A stretch of 64,000 nt of DNA from Allobrachymonas chironomi DSM 19884 (GTDB lineage: Bacteria; Pseudomonadota; Gammaproteobacteria; Burkholderiales; Burkholderiaceae_C), in the NCBI RefSeq assembly GCF_000374625.1, contig NZ_KB894769.1:94165-158164 (forward strand). Reading direction: 5' to 3'. The notes under the pieces were generated by a model. It was given only the letters and a program-made list of their open reading frames with translations. It was not told where the DNA came from and made no database searches. Shown here in pieces: positions 1 through 10,165 of the stretch. Positions within the stretch are counted from its first letter, which is position 1. Every line of letters starts with the position of its first letter. Both the position numbers and the translations under genes were made by a program.

Positions 1-276
1 CGCATCGGCCGCCAGTTCAGCGTGGCCAATATCGTCAAGCTGGATGCGCTGTTCTATTCCGGCGTGACGCTGATGGTGGGCTTCTGGCTGGCACTGGGCC
101 AGGAAGCCACGCCGCTGGCGCAGTGGGTGCAGTTTGCCGCCTCCTACATGGCGCTGGTGCTGCTGGAGCCGCTGGTCACACTGGCCGTGCTGCGTCTGGC
201 CAGCCTGTTGGGTGACCGCCGCTGGGCACGGCTGTGCCTGGACGAACGCGTGACCGCCGCCCCGGCCGCCGCCTGA
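1..276 (+). CDS. 3' end of an unidentified membrane protein gene
   Basis: The reading frame is open from the first base, so the gene starts outside the window and only the last 91 residues are visible. The fragment has two or three hydrophobic stretches (about residues 15-33 and 43-67 of the visible part), so an inner-membrane location is likely, and it ends in an Ala-rich tail. I do not recognise the family. It lies 75 bases upstream of the first cobalamin gene on the same strand, so a role in cobalt uptake or as an operon member is possible but unsupported by any motif. An in-frame GTG at 22 is not evidence of a real start. Confidence 0.55.
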   Translation, partial: RIGRQFSVANIVKLDALFYSGVTLMVGFWLALGQEATPLAQWVQFAASYMALVLLEPLVTLAVLRLASLLGDRRWARLCLDERVTAAPAAA

Positions 277-351
277 CTCCCTGATGACCCCATCCTGCCG
301 GCCTGCTGACCCAGGCCGGGCCGCGGCATGCCCTGTTCACGGATATTTCCC

Positions 352-1176
352 ATGCATACCCCCTCTTCCCCGGGCCAGGTCTGGTTTGTCGGTGCCGGCC
401 CCGGCGACCCGGAACTGCTCACGCTCAAGGGCCGCGACCTGATCGCCCGCGCCGGAGCCATCCTCTACGCCGGCTCGCTGGTCAGCGAAGCCGCCATGCG
501 CTGGGCCCCGCCCGGTTGCACCATTGCCGACAGCAAGCACATGACGCTGGAACAGATCTGCGCCTGGCTGATCGCCCAGGCGCAGCAGCACGCCACCGTG
601 GTGCGGCTGCAGACCGGCGACCCGTCACTCTACGGCACGCTGATCGAGATGGTGCAGCCGCTGGATGCCGCCGGCATCCCGGTGGCGGTGGTACCGGGCG
701 TGACCTCGGCCATGGCCAGCGCGGCGGCGGCGGTGGAAAGCTTCACCCTGCCCGAAGTCACGCAAACCGTGATCCTGACCCGCATTGCCGGCCGCACGCC
801 GATGCCCGAGGGCGAAAGCCTGCGCGAGCTGGCAGCCCACCGCTGCACGCTGTGCATCTACCTGTCGATCACGCTGCTGCACCAGCTGCAGTCCGAGTTG
901 CGCGCCGCCGGCTGGCCGGAAGACGCGCCGATGCTGGTGGTGCACAAGGCCAGCTGGCCGGGCGAGGAAAAAATCCTGCGCGGCACGCTGGCCACCATCA
1001 AGGAGATCTGCCGCGAGGCCGGTGTCGTCAGCCAGAGCATGATCATCGCCAGCCCGACACTGGGCGCGCGCCACTGGCCGGAACTGGCCAGATCCAGGCT
1101 GTACGACGCCGGCTTTACCCACCGTTTTCGCCGCGCCAGTGCGCCGGCTCCTGCTTCTCCGGAGACCCCGACATGA
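352..1176 (+). CDS. cbiF: Precorrin-4 / cobalt-precorrin-4 C11-methyltransferase
   Basis: SAM-dependent methylation of C11 of the corrin ring during cobalamin synthesis in the cytoplasm. The 274-residue protein has the tetrapyrrole-methylase fold: the glycine-rich GAGPGDPE loop at residues 14-21, then TGDPSLYG and VPGVTSAMASAAA, which fit CbiF/CobM. I placed the start at ATG 352, which puts the conserved VWFVGAGPGDPE close to the N-terminus; an in-frame ATG at 328 would add eight residues, and neither start has a strong ribosome-binding site. The stop overlaps the next start (ATGA at 1173-1176), indicating translational coupling. First complete gene of the cobalamin operon. Confidence 0.93.
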   Translation: MHTPSSPGQVWFVGAGPGDPELLTLKGRDLIARAGAILYAGSLVSEAAMRWAPPGCTIADSKHMTLEQICAWLIAQAQQHATVVRLQTGDPSLYGTLIEMVQPLDAAGIPVAVVPGVTSAMASAAAAVESFTLPEVTQTVILTRIAGRTPMPEGESLRELAAHRCTLCIYLSITLLHQLQSELRAAGWPEDAPMLVVHKASWPGEEKILRGTLATIKEICREAGVVSQSMIIASPTLGARHWPELARSRLYDAGFTHRFRRASAPAPASPETPT

Positions 1177-2081
1177 CAACCACCCTGCTGCTGGTCGGCC
1201 ACGGCTCGCGCGATGCCGATGGCAATGCCGAGATCGAACAATTCGTGCAACTGTGGCAGGCACGCCAGCCCGGCTGGCAGATCGAGCTGTGCTTTATCGA
1301 ATTTGCCGAGGTGCTGCTGGACAGCGGGCTGGACTGTGCGGCCCGGCTAGCCCAGGCCGGCAACGGCAAGCTGCTGGTACTGCCGCTGATTCTCAACGCC
1401 GCCGGCCATGTCAAGGGCGATATTCCCTGGGCGGTTGAACAGGCACGCTTGCGTCATCCGCAGGTGCAGTTCGATATCGCGCCCCACCTGGGTGCCGGCG
1501 AGCCGGCGCTGGCGATGCTGCAACGCCAGCTGCGCCAGTGCCTGCAACGGCTGGATGTGCCGGATCCGCGCAGCACCGGCGTGATCCTGCTCGGCCGCGG
1601 CTCCAGCGACCGCCAGGCGAACGGCGAAGTGGCCAAGCTGGCGCGCTGGCTGTGGGAGGAGGCCCAGCACGAACTGGTGGATATCGCCTTTACCGGCATC
1701 ACCCACCCGCGCCTGGAGCGCGTGGTGCAGCGCCAGGTGCTGCTGGGCATGACACAAATCGTGATCCTGCCCTACTACCTGTACACCGGCACGCTGGTCA
1801 AGCGCATCCAGCGCCAGCTGCAGCACCTGCGCCAGCAGTACCCGCAGATCCGCTTTGCGCTCGGGCACTACCTGGGCTTTGAACCGGAGGTGTTTGCGCT
1901 GCTGGAACAGCGCGTGGAACGCTGGCAGCGCGGTGCGCCCCATGCCACGGTGCGCCATGACGTCAGCGGCCATGTGCCGCACCACCATCACGCGCACGAC
2001 CATGACCATGCGCACGAGCACCACGACCACGACCATCACCACCACACGCATGCGCCCGCCCATGCCGAAGCCGCGCACTGA
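1173..2081 (+). CDS. cbiX: Sirohydrochlorin cobaltochelatase, CbiX long type, His-rich tail
   Basis: Inserts cobalt into sirohydrochlorin, the step that commits to the early-cobalt pathway. The 302-residue protein has the duplicated class II chelatase fold of long CbiX: the first half carries LLVGHGSRD (metal-site His near residue 10), the second carries LLGRGSSD and LPYYLYTGTLVKR. The last about 40 residues are an extreme His/Asp-rich tail made of HH, HDHDHAHEHHDHDHHHH-like repeats, probably for metal storage or delivery. No Cys cluster is present in the tail. The start overlaps the cbiF stop, so position and spacing support operon membership. Confidence 0.92.
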   Translation: MTTTLLLVGHGSRDADGNAEIEQFVQLWQARQPGWQIELCFIEFAEVLLDSGLDCAARLAQAGNGKLLVLPLILNAAGHVKGDIPWAVEQARLRHPQVQFDIAPHLGAGEPALAMLQRQLRQCLQRLDVPDPRSTGVILLGRGSSDRQANGEVAKLARWLWEEAQHELVDIAFTGITHPRLERVVQRQVLLGMTQIVILPYYLYTGTLVKRIQRQLQHLRQQYPQIRFALGHYLGFEPEVFALLEQRVERWQRGAPHATVRHDVSGHVPHHHHAHDHDHAHEHHDHDHHHHTHAPAHAEAAH

Positions 2082-2084
2082 ACC

Positions 2085-2759
2085 ATGAGTACCGTCAACA
2101 CCATCACCGAACAGCTGACGCGCGCCGGCCAGGCGATCGAGCACGACAGCTTTGCCATCATCGACCAGGAAGTCGGCCCGCATGCCTATGCGCCGGAACA
2201 GTGGCCGGTCGTGCGGCGCATGATCCACGCCAACGCCGACTTCGATTTCAACGGCCTGACACGGTTTCATGCCGATGCGGTACACGCCGGCCTGCAGGCC
2301 ATGCTGCGCGGCGGCACGCCGATCGTGGCCGATGTGGAAATGATCTGCGTCGGCCTGTCCAAACCGCGGCTGGCGCATTTCGGCATGACGACGCACCATT
2401 TCATCAGCGATGCCGACGTGATCGCCCAGGCGCGCGCCGAGGACACGACGCGCGCGGTGCAGGCGATGCGCAAGGCGCAGCAGCGCGGCCTGCTGGACGG
2501 CGCGATTGTCGCCATCGGCAATGCGCCGACGGCGCTGATCGAGCTGGTGCGGCTGATCCGCGAGGACGGCGTGCGTCCGGCGCTGGTGATCGGCATGCCG
2601 GTCGGCTTTGTCAGCGCCGCCGAAAGCAAGGCGCTGATGGCCGAAGTGGACTGTGTACCCTGGATCGTGATCGATGGCCGCAAGGGCGGATCGACGCTGG
2701 TGGTGGCCGCGTTGCATGCCCTGCTGGCATTGGCCGAAGCGCAACAGAAGCAGGGCTGA
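2085..2759 (+). CDS. cbiC: Precorrin-8X / cobalt-precorrin-8 methylmutase
   Basis: Moves the methyl group from C11 to C12 to give (cobalt-)hydrogenobyrinate. The protein is 224 residues, usual for CbiC/CobH. The catalytic His of the family is most likely His48 in RRMIHANADFDF; PIVADVEMICVGLSK and AIGNAPTAL are further family signatures. It starts three bases after cbiX and ends three bases before cbiD, with no room for a separate promoter. Confidence 0.95.
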   Translation: MSTVNTITEQLTRAGQAIEHDSFAIIDQEVGPHAYAPEQWPVVRRMIHANADFDFNGLTRFHADAVHAGLQAMLRGGTPIVADVEMICVGLSKPRLAHFGMTTHHFISDADVIAQARAEDTTRAVQAMRKAQQRGLLDGAIVAIGNAPTALIELVRLIREDGVRPALVIGMPVGFVSAAESKALMAEVDCVPWIVIDGRKGGSTLVVAALHALLALAEAQQKQG

Positions 2760-2762
2760 ACC

Positions 2763-3974
2763 ATGGCCATGGCCGACAAACCCGCCAGGGGCACCCGCAC
2801 CGGCTTTACCACCGGGGCCTGCTCGGCTGCCGCGGCACGCGCCTGCGCCATGGGCCTGCTCGACGGCCAGGTGCCGGGCCAGGTCACCAGCCTGCTGCCG
2901 AATGGCGATCGCGTGCGCTTTGCCGTGGGTGACGGCCGGGTGACGGGACAGGGACTGGAGCGATCGGCACACGCCTGGGTCGAGAAGTTTGCCGGTGACG
3001 ATCCGGACTGCACCGACCAGGCGCACCTGACGGTAGACCTGCGCATCCTGCCCGGCTGTGCCGGCGAAGTGCGTTTTCATGCCGGCGAGGGGGTCGGCAC
3101 CGTCACCATGCCCGGCCTGGGCCTGGACGTGGGCGGCCCGGCGATCAATCCGGTGCCGCGCCAGAACATCGCCGACAACCTGCGCGAAGTGGCCGCGCCG
3201 CTGCTGGCGGAGCACGGGCTGGACGTGACGATCAGCGTGCCGGATGGCGAGCAGATGGCGAAAAAGACCACCAATGCGCGACTCGGCATCCTCGGCGGCA
3301 TCAGCATTCTGGGCACGACCGGCATCGTGAAGCCCTACTCCACCAGCGCCTGGCGTGCCAGCGTGGTGCAGGGCATCCAGGTGGCAGCCACGCTGGACCA
3401 CGGCGTGGTGGCACTGACCACCGGCGGCCGCACCGAGAGCTTTGCCATGCAGACCTTGCGTCAGGATCAGCCGGATCTGCCGGCGGCCTGTTTTGTGCAG
3501 ATGGGCGACTTCCTGCGCTATGCACTCGATGAAGTGGTGGCGCAAGGCATTCCGCTGGTGGTACTGGGCGTGATGGTCGGCAAGCTGACCAAGATCGCGC
3601 AGGGCGAAACCATCACCCACGCCAATCGCAATGTGGTCGATACCGATCTGGTGGCCGAGATTGGCCGCCGCATCGGTGCCAGCGCCGCCGATTGTGCCGC
3701 GATGGCGGCATCGCCCACAGCGCGCTTTGGGGCCGAACTGATGGTGGAACGTGGCCTGGGCGATGCCTTCCACACCGCACTGGCCCAGGCCGCGATTGAC
3801 ACGCTGACCGCGCCGGAACGCTACGGCAATGCCTTCCAGCTGCGTGTACTGGTCTGCGACTTTGCCGGCCAGCAGGTCGCCGACGTGCTGTCGCCGCCCG
3901 GCCAGCCGCGCCCGACGGCACGCGGCCGCACCGGCATCGGCCATACCCATTCGGCAGATTTCGATACGGAGTGA
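2763..3974 (+). CDS. cbiD: Cobalt-precorrin-5B C1-methyltransferase
   Basis: CbiD methylates C1 in the anaerobic pathway; in aerobic-pathway organisms this step belongs to CobF, so cbiD is diagnostic for early cobalt insertion. The 403-residue protein begins with the hallmark RTGFTTGACSAAAA near residues 12-25 and contains GLGLDVGGPAINPVPR and LGILGGISILGTTGIV, both typical of CbiD. The stop codon at 3972-3974 lies just before the next start, which keeps the gene in the same transcript. Confidence 0.95.
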   Translation: MAMADKPARGTRTGFTTGACSAAAARACAMGLLDGQVPGQVTSLLPNGDRVRFAVGDGRVTGQGLERSAHAWVEKFAGDDPDCTDQAHLTVDLRILPGCAGEVRFHAGEGVGTVTMPGLGLDVGGPAINPVPRQNIADNLREVAAPLLAEHGLDVTISVPDGEQMAKKTTNARLGILGGISILGTTGIVKPYSTSAWRASVVQGIQVAATLDHGVVALTTGGRTESFAMQTLRQDQPDLPAACFVQMGDFLRYALDEVVAQGIPLVVLGVMVGKLTKIAQGETITHANRNVVDTDLVAEIGRRIGASAADCAAMAASPTARFGAELMVERGLGDAFHTALAQAAIDTLTAPERYGNAFQLRVLVCDFAGQQVADVLSPPGQPRPTARGRTGIGHTHSADFDTE

Positions 3975-3976
3975 GC

Positions 3977-5281
3977 ATGAACAGCCAAGACCCCAACCCC
4001 TGCCGCATCATCGGCGTGCTGGATGATGGCGCAGCCAGCCTGAGCGCGACCGCGCTGGCCTATATCCGCAACGCCGATGTACTGATCGGCGGCACACGCA
4101 CGCTGGCCCTGCTGGCGCATCACGCCAGGGACACGGCCGTGCAGCATGACCTGACTGGCGCACTGGCACAAGTGCCTGGCTGGATCGCGCAGGCACGCGA
4201 GGCCGACCAGAGCTGCGTGGTACTGGCCACCGGCGACCCGCTCTGCCACGGCATTGCGCCCTGGCTGGCGCAGCAGCTGTGCATCGAGTCGCTGGAGATC
4301 CTGCCCAACCTGAGCACGCTGCAACTGGCCTGCGCCCGCATCGGCCTGGCCTGGCAGGAGGCGAAAATCGTCTCGGTGCATGGCAAGGATGCCGGCGAAT
4401 GGCAAGCCGGCAGTCTGCCGGGCCACGGCCTGTACGCACTGGCGCAAGCCGTGCGCACGCATGACCGCCTGCTGCTGCTGACCAGCCCGGCCAACACGCC
4501 GGCACGCATCGCCCGGCTGCTGCTGGCCGAAGGCCTGGGCGGGGATTTCCAGCTCGCCGTGGCAGAAAACCTGCTGCAACCCGGCGAGCGCGTGCATGCC
4601 CAGCTGACGCCGGTCGAGGCCGCAACAATGGTCTTTGCGCCGCTCAACGTGGTGCTGTTGTGGCGCAGCCGGCTGCGCCCGCAGCCGGTGCTGTTCGGCC
4701 TGTCCGATAGCGCCTACCGGCAGCGCCAGCCGGAAAAAGGCCTGATCACCAAACAGGAAGTGCGCGCCGTGTCGCTGGCGCGGCTGCAACTGCGTGCCGA
4801 CAGCGTGGTCTGGGATATCGGTGCCGGCAGTGGCTCGGTCGGTCTGGAAGCGGCCCGGCTCTGTCCGCAGGGCCATGTCTGCGCCATCGAGAAAAACGAG
4901 GCCGATGTCGCCATCGCGCAGGCCAACCATGCCGCTGCCGGCATCAGCAACTACAGCCTGTTCCATGGCAAGGCCCCGGAGCAGCTGGCGCACTGGCCCG
5001 ATCCCGATGCCGTGTTCATCGGCGGCAGCGGCGGCGAGTTGCAGGAGCTGATCCGCCTCGTGCTGCAACGGCTGCGCCCGGCTGGCCGGCTGGTGATGAA
5101 TTTCGTCACGCTGGAAAACCTGGCCAGCGCCACCGCCACCCTGGACGAGCTGCAGGCCGACTGGGATGTGCTGCAACTGCAGGCGGCGCGCAGCAAGCCG
5201 ATTCTGCACATGCACCGCATGGCAGCGGAAAACCCGGTCTGGCTGGTCTGCGCCCGCCAGCACGACAAGGAGATGACATGA
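3977..5281 (+). CDS. cbiET: Cobalt-precorrin-6B C5,15-methyltransferase / C12-decarboxylase (CbiE-CbiT fusion)
   Basis: A 434-residue fusion of CbiE (roughly residues 1-210, methylase with LATGDPLCHG) and CbiT (roughly 245-434, Rossmann methyltransferase with DIGAGSGSVGLEAARL), matching CobL architecture. It methylates C5 and C15 and decarboxylates the C12 acetate. I chose ATG 3977, preceded by GGAG at 3968-3971, over the in-frame GTG at 3971. The fused form is common in proteobacteria; separate cbiE and cbiT genes are more typical of Salmonella-type operons. It overlaps cbiL by four bases. Confidence 0.94.
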   Translation: MNSQDPNPCRIIGVLDDGAASLSATALAYIRNADVLIGGTRTLALLAHHARDTAVQHDLTGALAQVPGWIAQAREADQSCVVLATGDPLCHGIAPWLAQQLCIESLEILPNLSTLQLACARIGLAWQEAKIVSVHGKDAGEWQAGSLPGHGLYALAQAVRTHDRLLLLTSPANTPARIARLLLAEGLGGDFQLAVAENLLQPGERVHAQLTPVEAATMVFAPLNVVLLWRSRLRPQPVLFGLSDSAYRQRQPEKGLITKQEVRAVSLARLQLRADSVVWDIGAGSGSVGLEAARLCPQGHVCAIEKNEADVAIAQANHAAAGISNYSLFHGKAPEQLAHWPDPDAVFIGGSGGELQELIRLVLQRLRPAGRLVMNFVTLENLASATATLDELQADWDVLQLQAARSKPILHMHRMAAENPVWLVCARQHDKEMT

Positions 5282-6075
5282 CGACCCGTACCGGACGCCT
5301 GATCGGCGTTTCCCTCGGCCCCGGCGATCCGGACCTGATCACGCGCGCCGCCTGGGACGCGCTGCAGCGCCGCGATGCGGTCTGGACCTATCCGGCACGC
5401 AGCGGCAAGACGCCCAGCTACGCGCTCGATATCGTCAGCCGCGCCGGCCTGACGCTGCCGGAGCAGCACGCGCTGCTGCTGTTCCCGATGACGCATGACG
5501 GCGACAAGCTGGCGCGCGCCTGGCTGAAGGCCGCAGACACCGTGCTGCCCTGGCTGCAGGCCGGCCAGGACGTACTGTTCCTGGTGGAAGGCGATGCCAG
5601 CACCTACGCCACCTTCGGCCACCTGGCGCGCACCGTGCGTCACCTGGATGCGCGCATCGCCACACCGGTGATTGCCGGCGTCAACTCCTTCAGCGCCGCC
5701 TGTGCCGATGTCGGCGTGCCGCTGTCCGAACAGGACGACACCATCGCCATCGTGCCCGCGGCCTATGGCGTCCATGCCCTGGAACGCCTGCTGCCCGATT
5801 TCGACACGCTGGTGCTGATGAAGATCAAGCCGATCCTCGACGATCTGCTGGACTGGCTGCAGCAGCGCGATCTGCTGTCCGACAGCCATTTCATCGAGCG
5901 CAGCGGTGCCGTGGATGAGCGCACGCTCAGCGGCAGCGCGCTGCTGCAGTTGCGCGGCAGCACGGTGAGCTACCTGTCGCTGCTGGTGGTGAAAAACCCG
6001 CTCCGCATCCGTGGTGAACGCATCCGCGGTTGCCTGAAAAAATCCCCCCAGGTCACGGAGGCGCATCATGTCTGA
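5278..6075 (+). CDS. cbiL: Precorrin-2 / cobalt-precorrin-2 C20-methyltransferase
   Basis: Third methylation of the macrocycle. 265 residues with the tetrapyrrole-methylase N-terminus GVSLGPGDPDLIT (residues 9-21), the VEGDASTYATF loop and VIAGVNSFSAACA, which together point to CbiL/CobI rather than the other paralogues in this operon. ATG 5278 overlaps the cbiET stop (ATGA). The 3' end overlaps the start of cbiG by eight bases. The sequence does not reveal whether it prefers precorrin-2 or cobalt-precorrin-2; the neighbouring cbiX, cbiD and cbiG favour the cobalt form. Confidence 0.94.
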   Translation: MTTRTGRLIGVSLGPGDPDLITRAAWDALQRRDAVWTYPARSGKTPSYALDIVSRAGLTLPEQHALLLFPMTHDGDKLARAWLKAADTVLPWLQAGQDVLFLVEGDASTYATFGHLARTVRHLDARIATPVIAGVNSFSAACADVGVPLSEQDDTIAIVPAAYGVHALERLLPDFDTLVLMKIKPILDDLLDWLQQRDLLSDSHFIERSGAVDERTLSGSALLQLRGSTVSYLSLLVVKNPLRIRGERIRGCLKKSPQVTEAHHV

Positions 6076-6877
6076 GGTCCAGCTCTCTGCCGCCGCCGTG
6101 CCCGACGAAGCGGTACGCGTCTGCCTGGTGGCCATCACCAAACACGGTGCCGCCCAGGCACGTGCGCTGGCCGCATGCTGGCCCGGCCACTTGCCGCCGC
6201 CGCAGATCTGCACCAGCCACAAGTTCGCCGCCGTGTTCGACGGCCTGCCGACGACCGTGCGCGTCTACCACGGCGCGCTCAAGGACGAGATCGGCCCGCT
6301 GTTCGCCGCTTTCGACCAGCTGGTCTGCCTGATCTCGCTCGGCGCCGTGGTGCGCCTGATCGCGCCACACCTCAAGGGCAAGGACGAAGACCCGGGCATC
6401 ATCGTGGTGGACGATGCCGGCCAGTACGTGATTCCGGTGCTGTCCGGCCATGTCGGCGGTGCCAATGCCTGGAGCGAGCGCGTGGCGGATCTGCTCGGGG
6501 CCACGCCGGTGCTCACCACCGCCTCCGATGTGGGCCGCACGATTCCGGTCGATATCCTGGGCCGCCATCTCGGCTGGCGCGTGGAAGCGCCCAAGATCAA
6601 CATCACCCGCGTCTCGGCCGATGTGGTGAATGGCGAACCGGTCGCGCTGGTGCAGGAAGCCGGTAGCCGCCACTGGTGGACGCGCAGCACGCCGCTGCCG
6701 GCGAATGTGGAGCTGCTGGAACGTTTCGATCAGGTGCAGCCGCAACGCCACCGCTCGGTGCTCTGGATCACGCACGCCGAGCTGGACGCCGACTTCTGGC
6801 AACAGTGGGCCGAGCGGCTGGTGGTCTACCGCCCGCCGGCAGGCCAGCTGCCGGACGAACGGGGCCAGCATGCCTGA
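6068..6877 (+). CDS. cbiG: Cobalt-precorrin-5A hydrolase, N-terminal and central domains (CbiG)
   Basis: CbiG opens the delta-lactone ring of cobalt-precorrin-5A and releases acetaldehyde, a step specific to the anaerobic pathway. The 269-residue product contains the central-domain block: ISLGAVVRLIAPHL at about residues 95-108, followed by VVDDAGQYVIPVLSGHVGGAN. The C-terminal CbiG/CobE domain of a full-length protein is missing and is encoded by the next gene, so the function is split over two polypeptides. The start at 6068 has a GGAGG Shine-Dalgarno at 6057-6061 and lies inside the 3' end of cbiL. Confidence 0.9.
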   Translation: MSEVQLSAAAVPDEAVRVCLVAITKHGAAQARALAACWPGHLPPPQICTSHKFAAVFDGLPTTVRVYHGALKDEIGPLFAAFDQLVCLISLGAVVRLIAPHLKGKDEDPGIIVVDDAGQYVIPVLSGHVGGANAWSERVADLLGATPVLTTASDVGRTIPVDILGRHLGWRVEAPKINITRVSADVVNGEPVALVQEAGSRHWWTRSTPLPANVELLERFDQVQPQRHRSVLWITHAELDADFWQQWAERLVVYRPPAGQLPDERGQHA

Positions 6878-7304
6878 GTGCCGCATCGCCCTCGGTCTGG
6901 GCTGCGACCGCCACACGCCGCTGGACACGCTGCAACAAGCCATCGCCCAGGCGCTGGCGCAATCCGGCCACACGCTGGCACAGGTCGCCACCGTGGCCAG
7001 CATCACGCTCAAGGCCGATGAACCCGCCATGCTGCAGCTGGCCGCGCTGCAGGCCTGGCCGATCCGCTTTTTCACGCCGCAGCAGCTGGCCGTGATCGAG
7101 GTGCCGAATCCGAGCAACACCGTGCGCAAGTACACGGGCACGCCCTCCGTCAGCGAGGCCGCGGCGCTGCTGGCTGGCGGCCAGCTACTGGGTCTGGACC
7201 AGCCCCTGCCCATGCACGCCCTGTGCGTGGAAAAACACAGGTATCGCGGCGCCGATGGCAAGAACGCCACGGTGTCGATCGCGCTGCTGCCTGGCAGCGA
7301 TTAA
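6870..7304 (+). CDS. cobE: CobE / CbiG C-terminal-domain protein
   Basis: A 144-residue stand-alone CobE-type domain. Signatures are LGLGCDRHTPLD near the N-terminus and VPNPSNTVRKYTGTPSVSEA, which correspond to the C-terminal domain of CbiG. It presumably works with the upstream protein as the second half of cobalt-precorrin-5A hydrolase, or as CobE, whose exact role is not settled. It begins eight bases before the cbiG stop, so the two are translated together. The frames differ (overlap rather than continuous), and both halves look intact, so this is a split gene rather than a recent frameshift. Confidence 0.86.
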   Translation: MPECRIALGLGCDRHTPLDTLQQAIAQALAQSGHTLAQVATVASITLKADEPAMLQLAALQAWPIRFFTPQQLAVIEVPNPSNTVRKYTGTPSVSEAAALLAGGQLLGLDQPLPMHALCVEKHRYRGADGKNATVSIALLPGSD

Positions 7305-7325
7305 GCCTTTTTCTGGAGATTTTTC

Positions 7326-8350
7326 ATGGACATGCAGACTTCCCACACGGCCGGCAACGGCAAGATCATGCTGGTCGGCATCGGCCCTGGCGATGCCGGC
7401 AACATGACGGCACGTGCACGCGAGGCGATTCGGGAGGCCGACACCATCATCGGCTACGTCACCTACATCAAGCTGGTAGCCGACCTGATCGAGGGCAAGG
7501 AGATCGTGCGCAAGAGCATGACCGAGGAGCTGGACCGCGCCATCGAGGCACTGGAGCGCGCACGCCAGGGCAAGAAGGTGGCGCTGGTGTCGTCGGGCGA
7601 TGCCGGCGTCTACGGCATGGCCGGTCCGACCTTTGAAGTGCTGCTGCAAGCCGGCTGGGTACCGCCGGCGCAGCGCGAAGACGGCAGCTACGAGGACGGC
7701 ATCCAGGTCGAGATCATTCCCGGTGCTTCCGCCATCAACGCCTGCGCGGCGCTGGTCGGCGCGCCGTTGACACATGATTTCTGCGCGATCTCGCTGTCGG
7801 ATCTGCTCACGCCCTGGCCGACGATTGCACGCCGGCTTGATGCCGCTGCTGCCGCCGATTTCGTCGTCGCGCTCTACAACCCCAAGAGCGGCCGCCGCAC
7901 CCAGCAGATCCTGGAAGCGCAGCGCCTGTTCCTGCGCCACCGCGCACCGGAGACGCCGGTCGCCATCGTCAAGTCCGGCTACCGCCGCCGCCAGCAGATC
8001 ACCCACACCACGCTGGCCGAGATGACCGATTGCGAGATCGGCATGCTCAGCACCGTGCTGATCGGCAACAGCAACACCTTTGTGCAACACGGCCTGATGG
8101 TGACGCCGCGCGGCTACGCCAACAAGTACGCGGTCGAAGGCAGCAAGCAGGCGCTGGCCGGCGAAAAAGCCGGCCGCTCGCTGAGCAGTGGCCTGAACGG
8201 CTGGCTGGACACGCTGCAACAGGCGCATGCCGCCGGCAGCAGCATCGAACAACTGACACAGGACTGGCGCCTGCCTGCCGACTACATCCGCCAGACGCTG
8301 GAGCAGCCGCTGCAGGCACCCGCCAGCACCACCCCCGAGGAGAGCGAAGC

Positions 8351-8354
<4 letters not shown>
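7326..8354 (+). CDS. cbiH: Precorrin-3B / cobalt-factor III C17-methyltransferase
   Basis: Ring contraction and C17 methylation. 342 residues, longer than the usual about 240-260 of CbiH/CobJ: the core is followed by a C-terminal extension from about residue 275 rich in Leu, Gln and Ala, and there is an insert before EIIPGASA. Diagnostic motifs are LVGIGPGDAGNMT near the N-terminus, SSGDAGVYGMAG, and VALYNPKSGRR, the last specific to CbiH/CobJ. Preceded by CTGGAGA at 7312-7318. It overlaps the following gene by four bases. Confidence 0.93.
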
Positions 8355-10053
<1,699 letters not shown>

Positions 10054-10165
10054 GACGGATTGGCGGCAAATTATCTTCATTTGCAACAAGTCATGCTAAA
10101 AAGCAGACTCCAGCCGGAACTATCGGCTTCATGCCTTGTCCAGCCCCACTTTTATCCGATACACC

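Noticed and set aside
277..351. Possible cobalamin riboswitch before cbiF
   Set aside because: The gap is only 75 bases and I see no B12-box-like core; a riboswitch could still lie upstream of the window.
1965..2070. Repetitive CAC/CAT-rich DNA as a simple repeat element
   Set aside because: It is in frame and encodes the His-rich tail of CbiX.
1347..3950. An 867-codon minus-strand open frame across cbiX, cbiC and cbiD
   Set aside because: It is the antisense shadow of well-supported cobalamin genes in GC-rich DNA; no family motifs.
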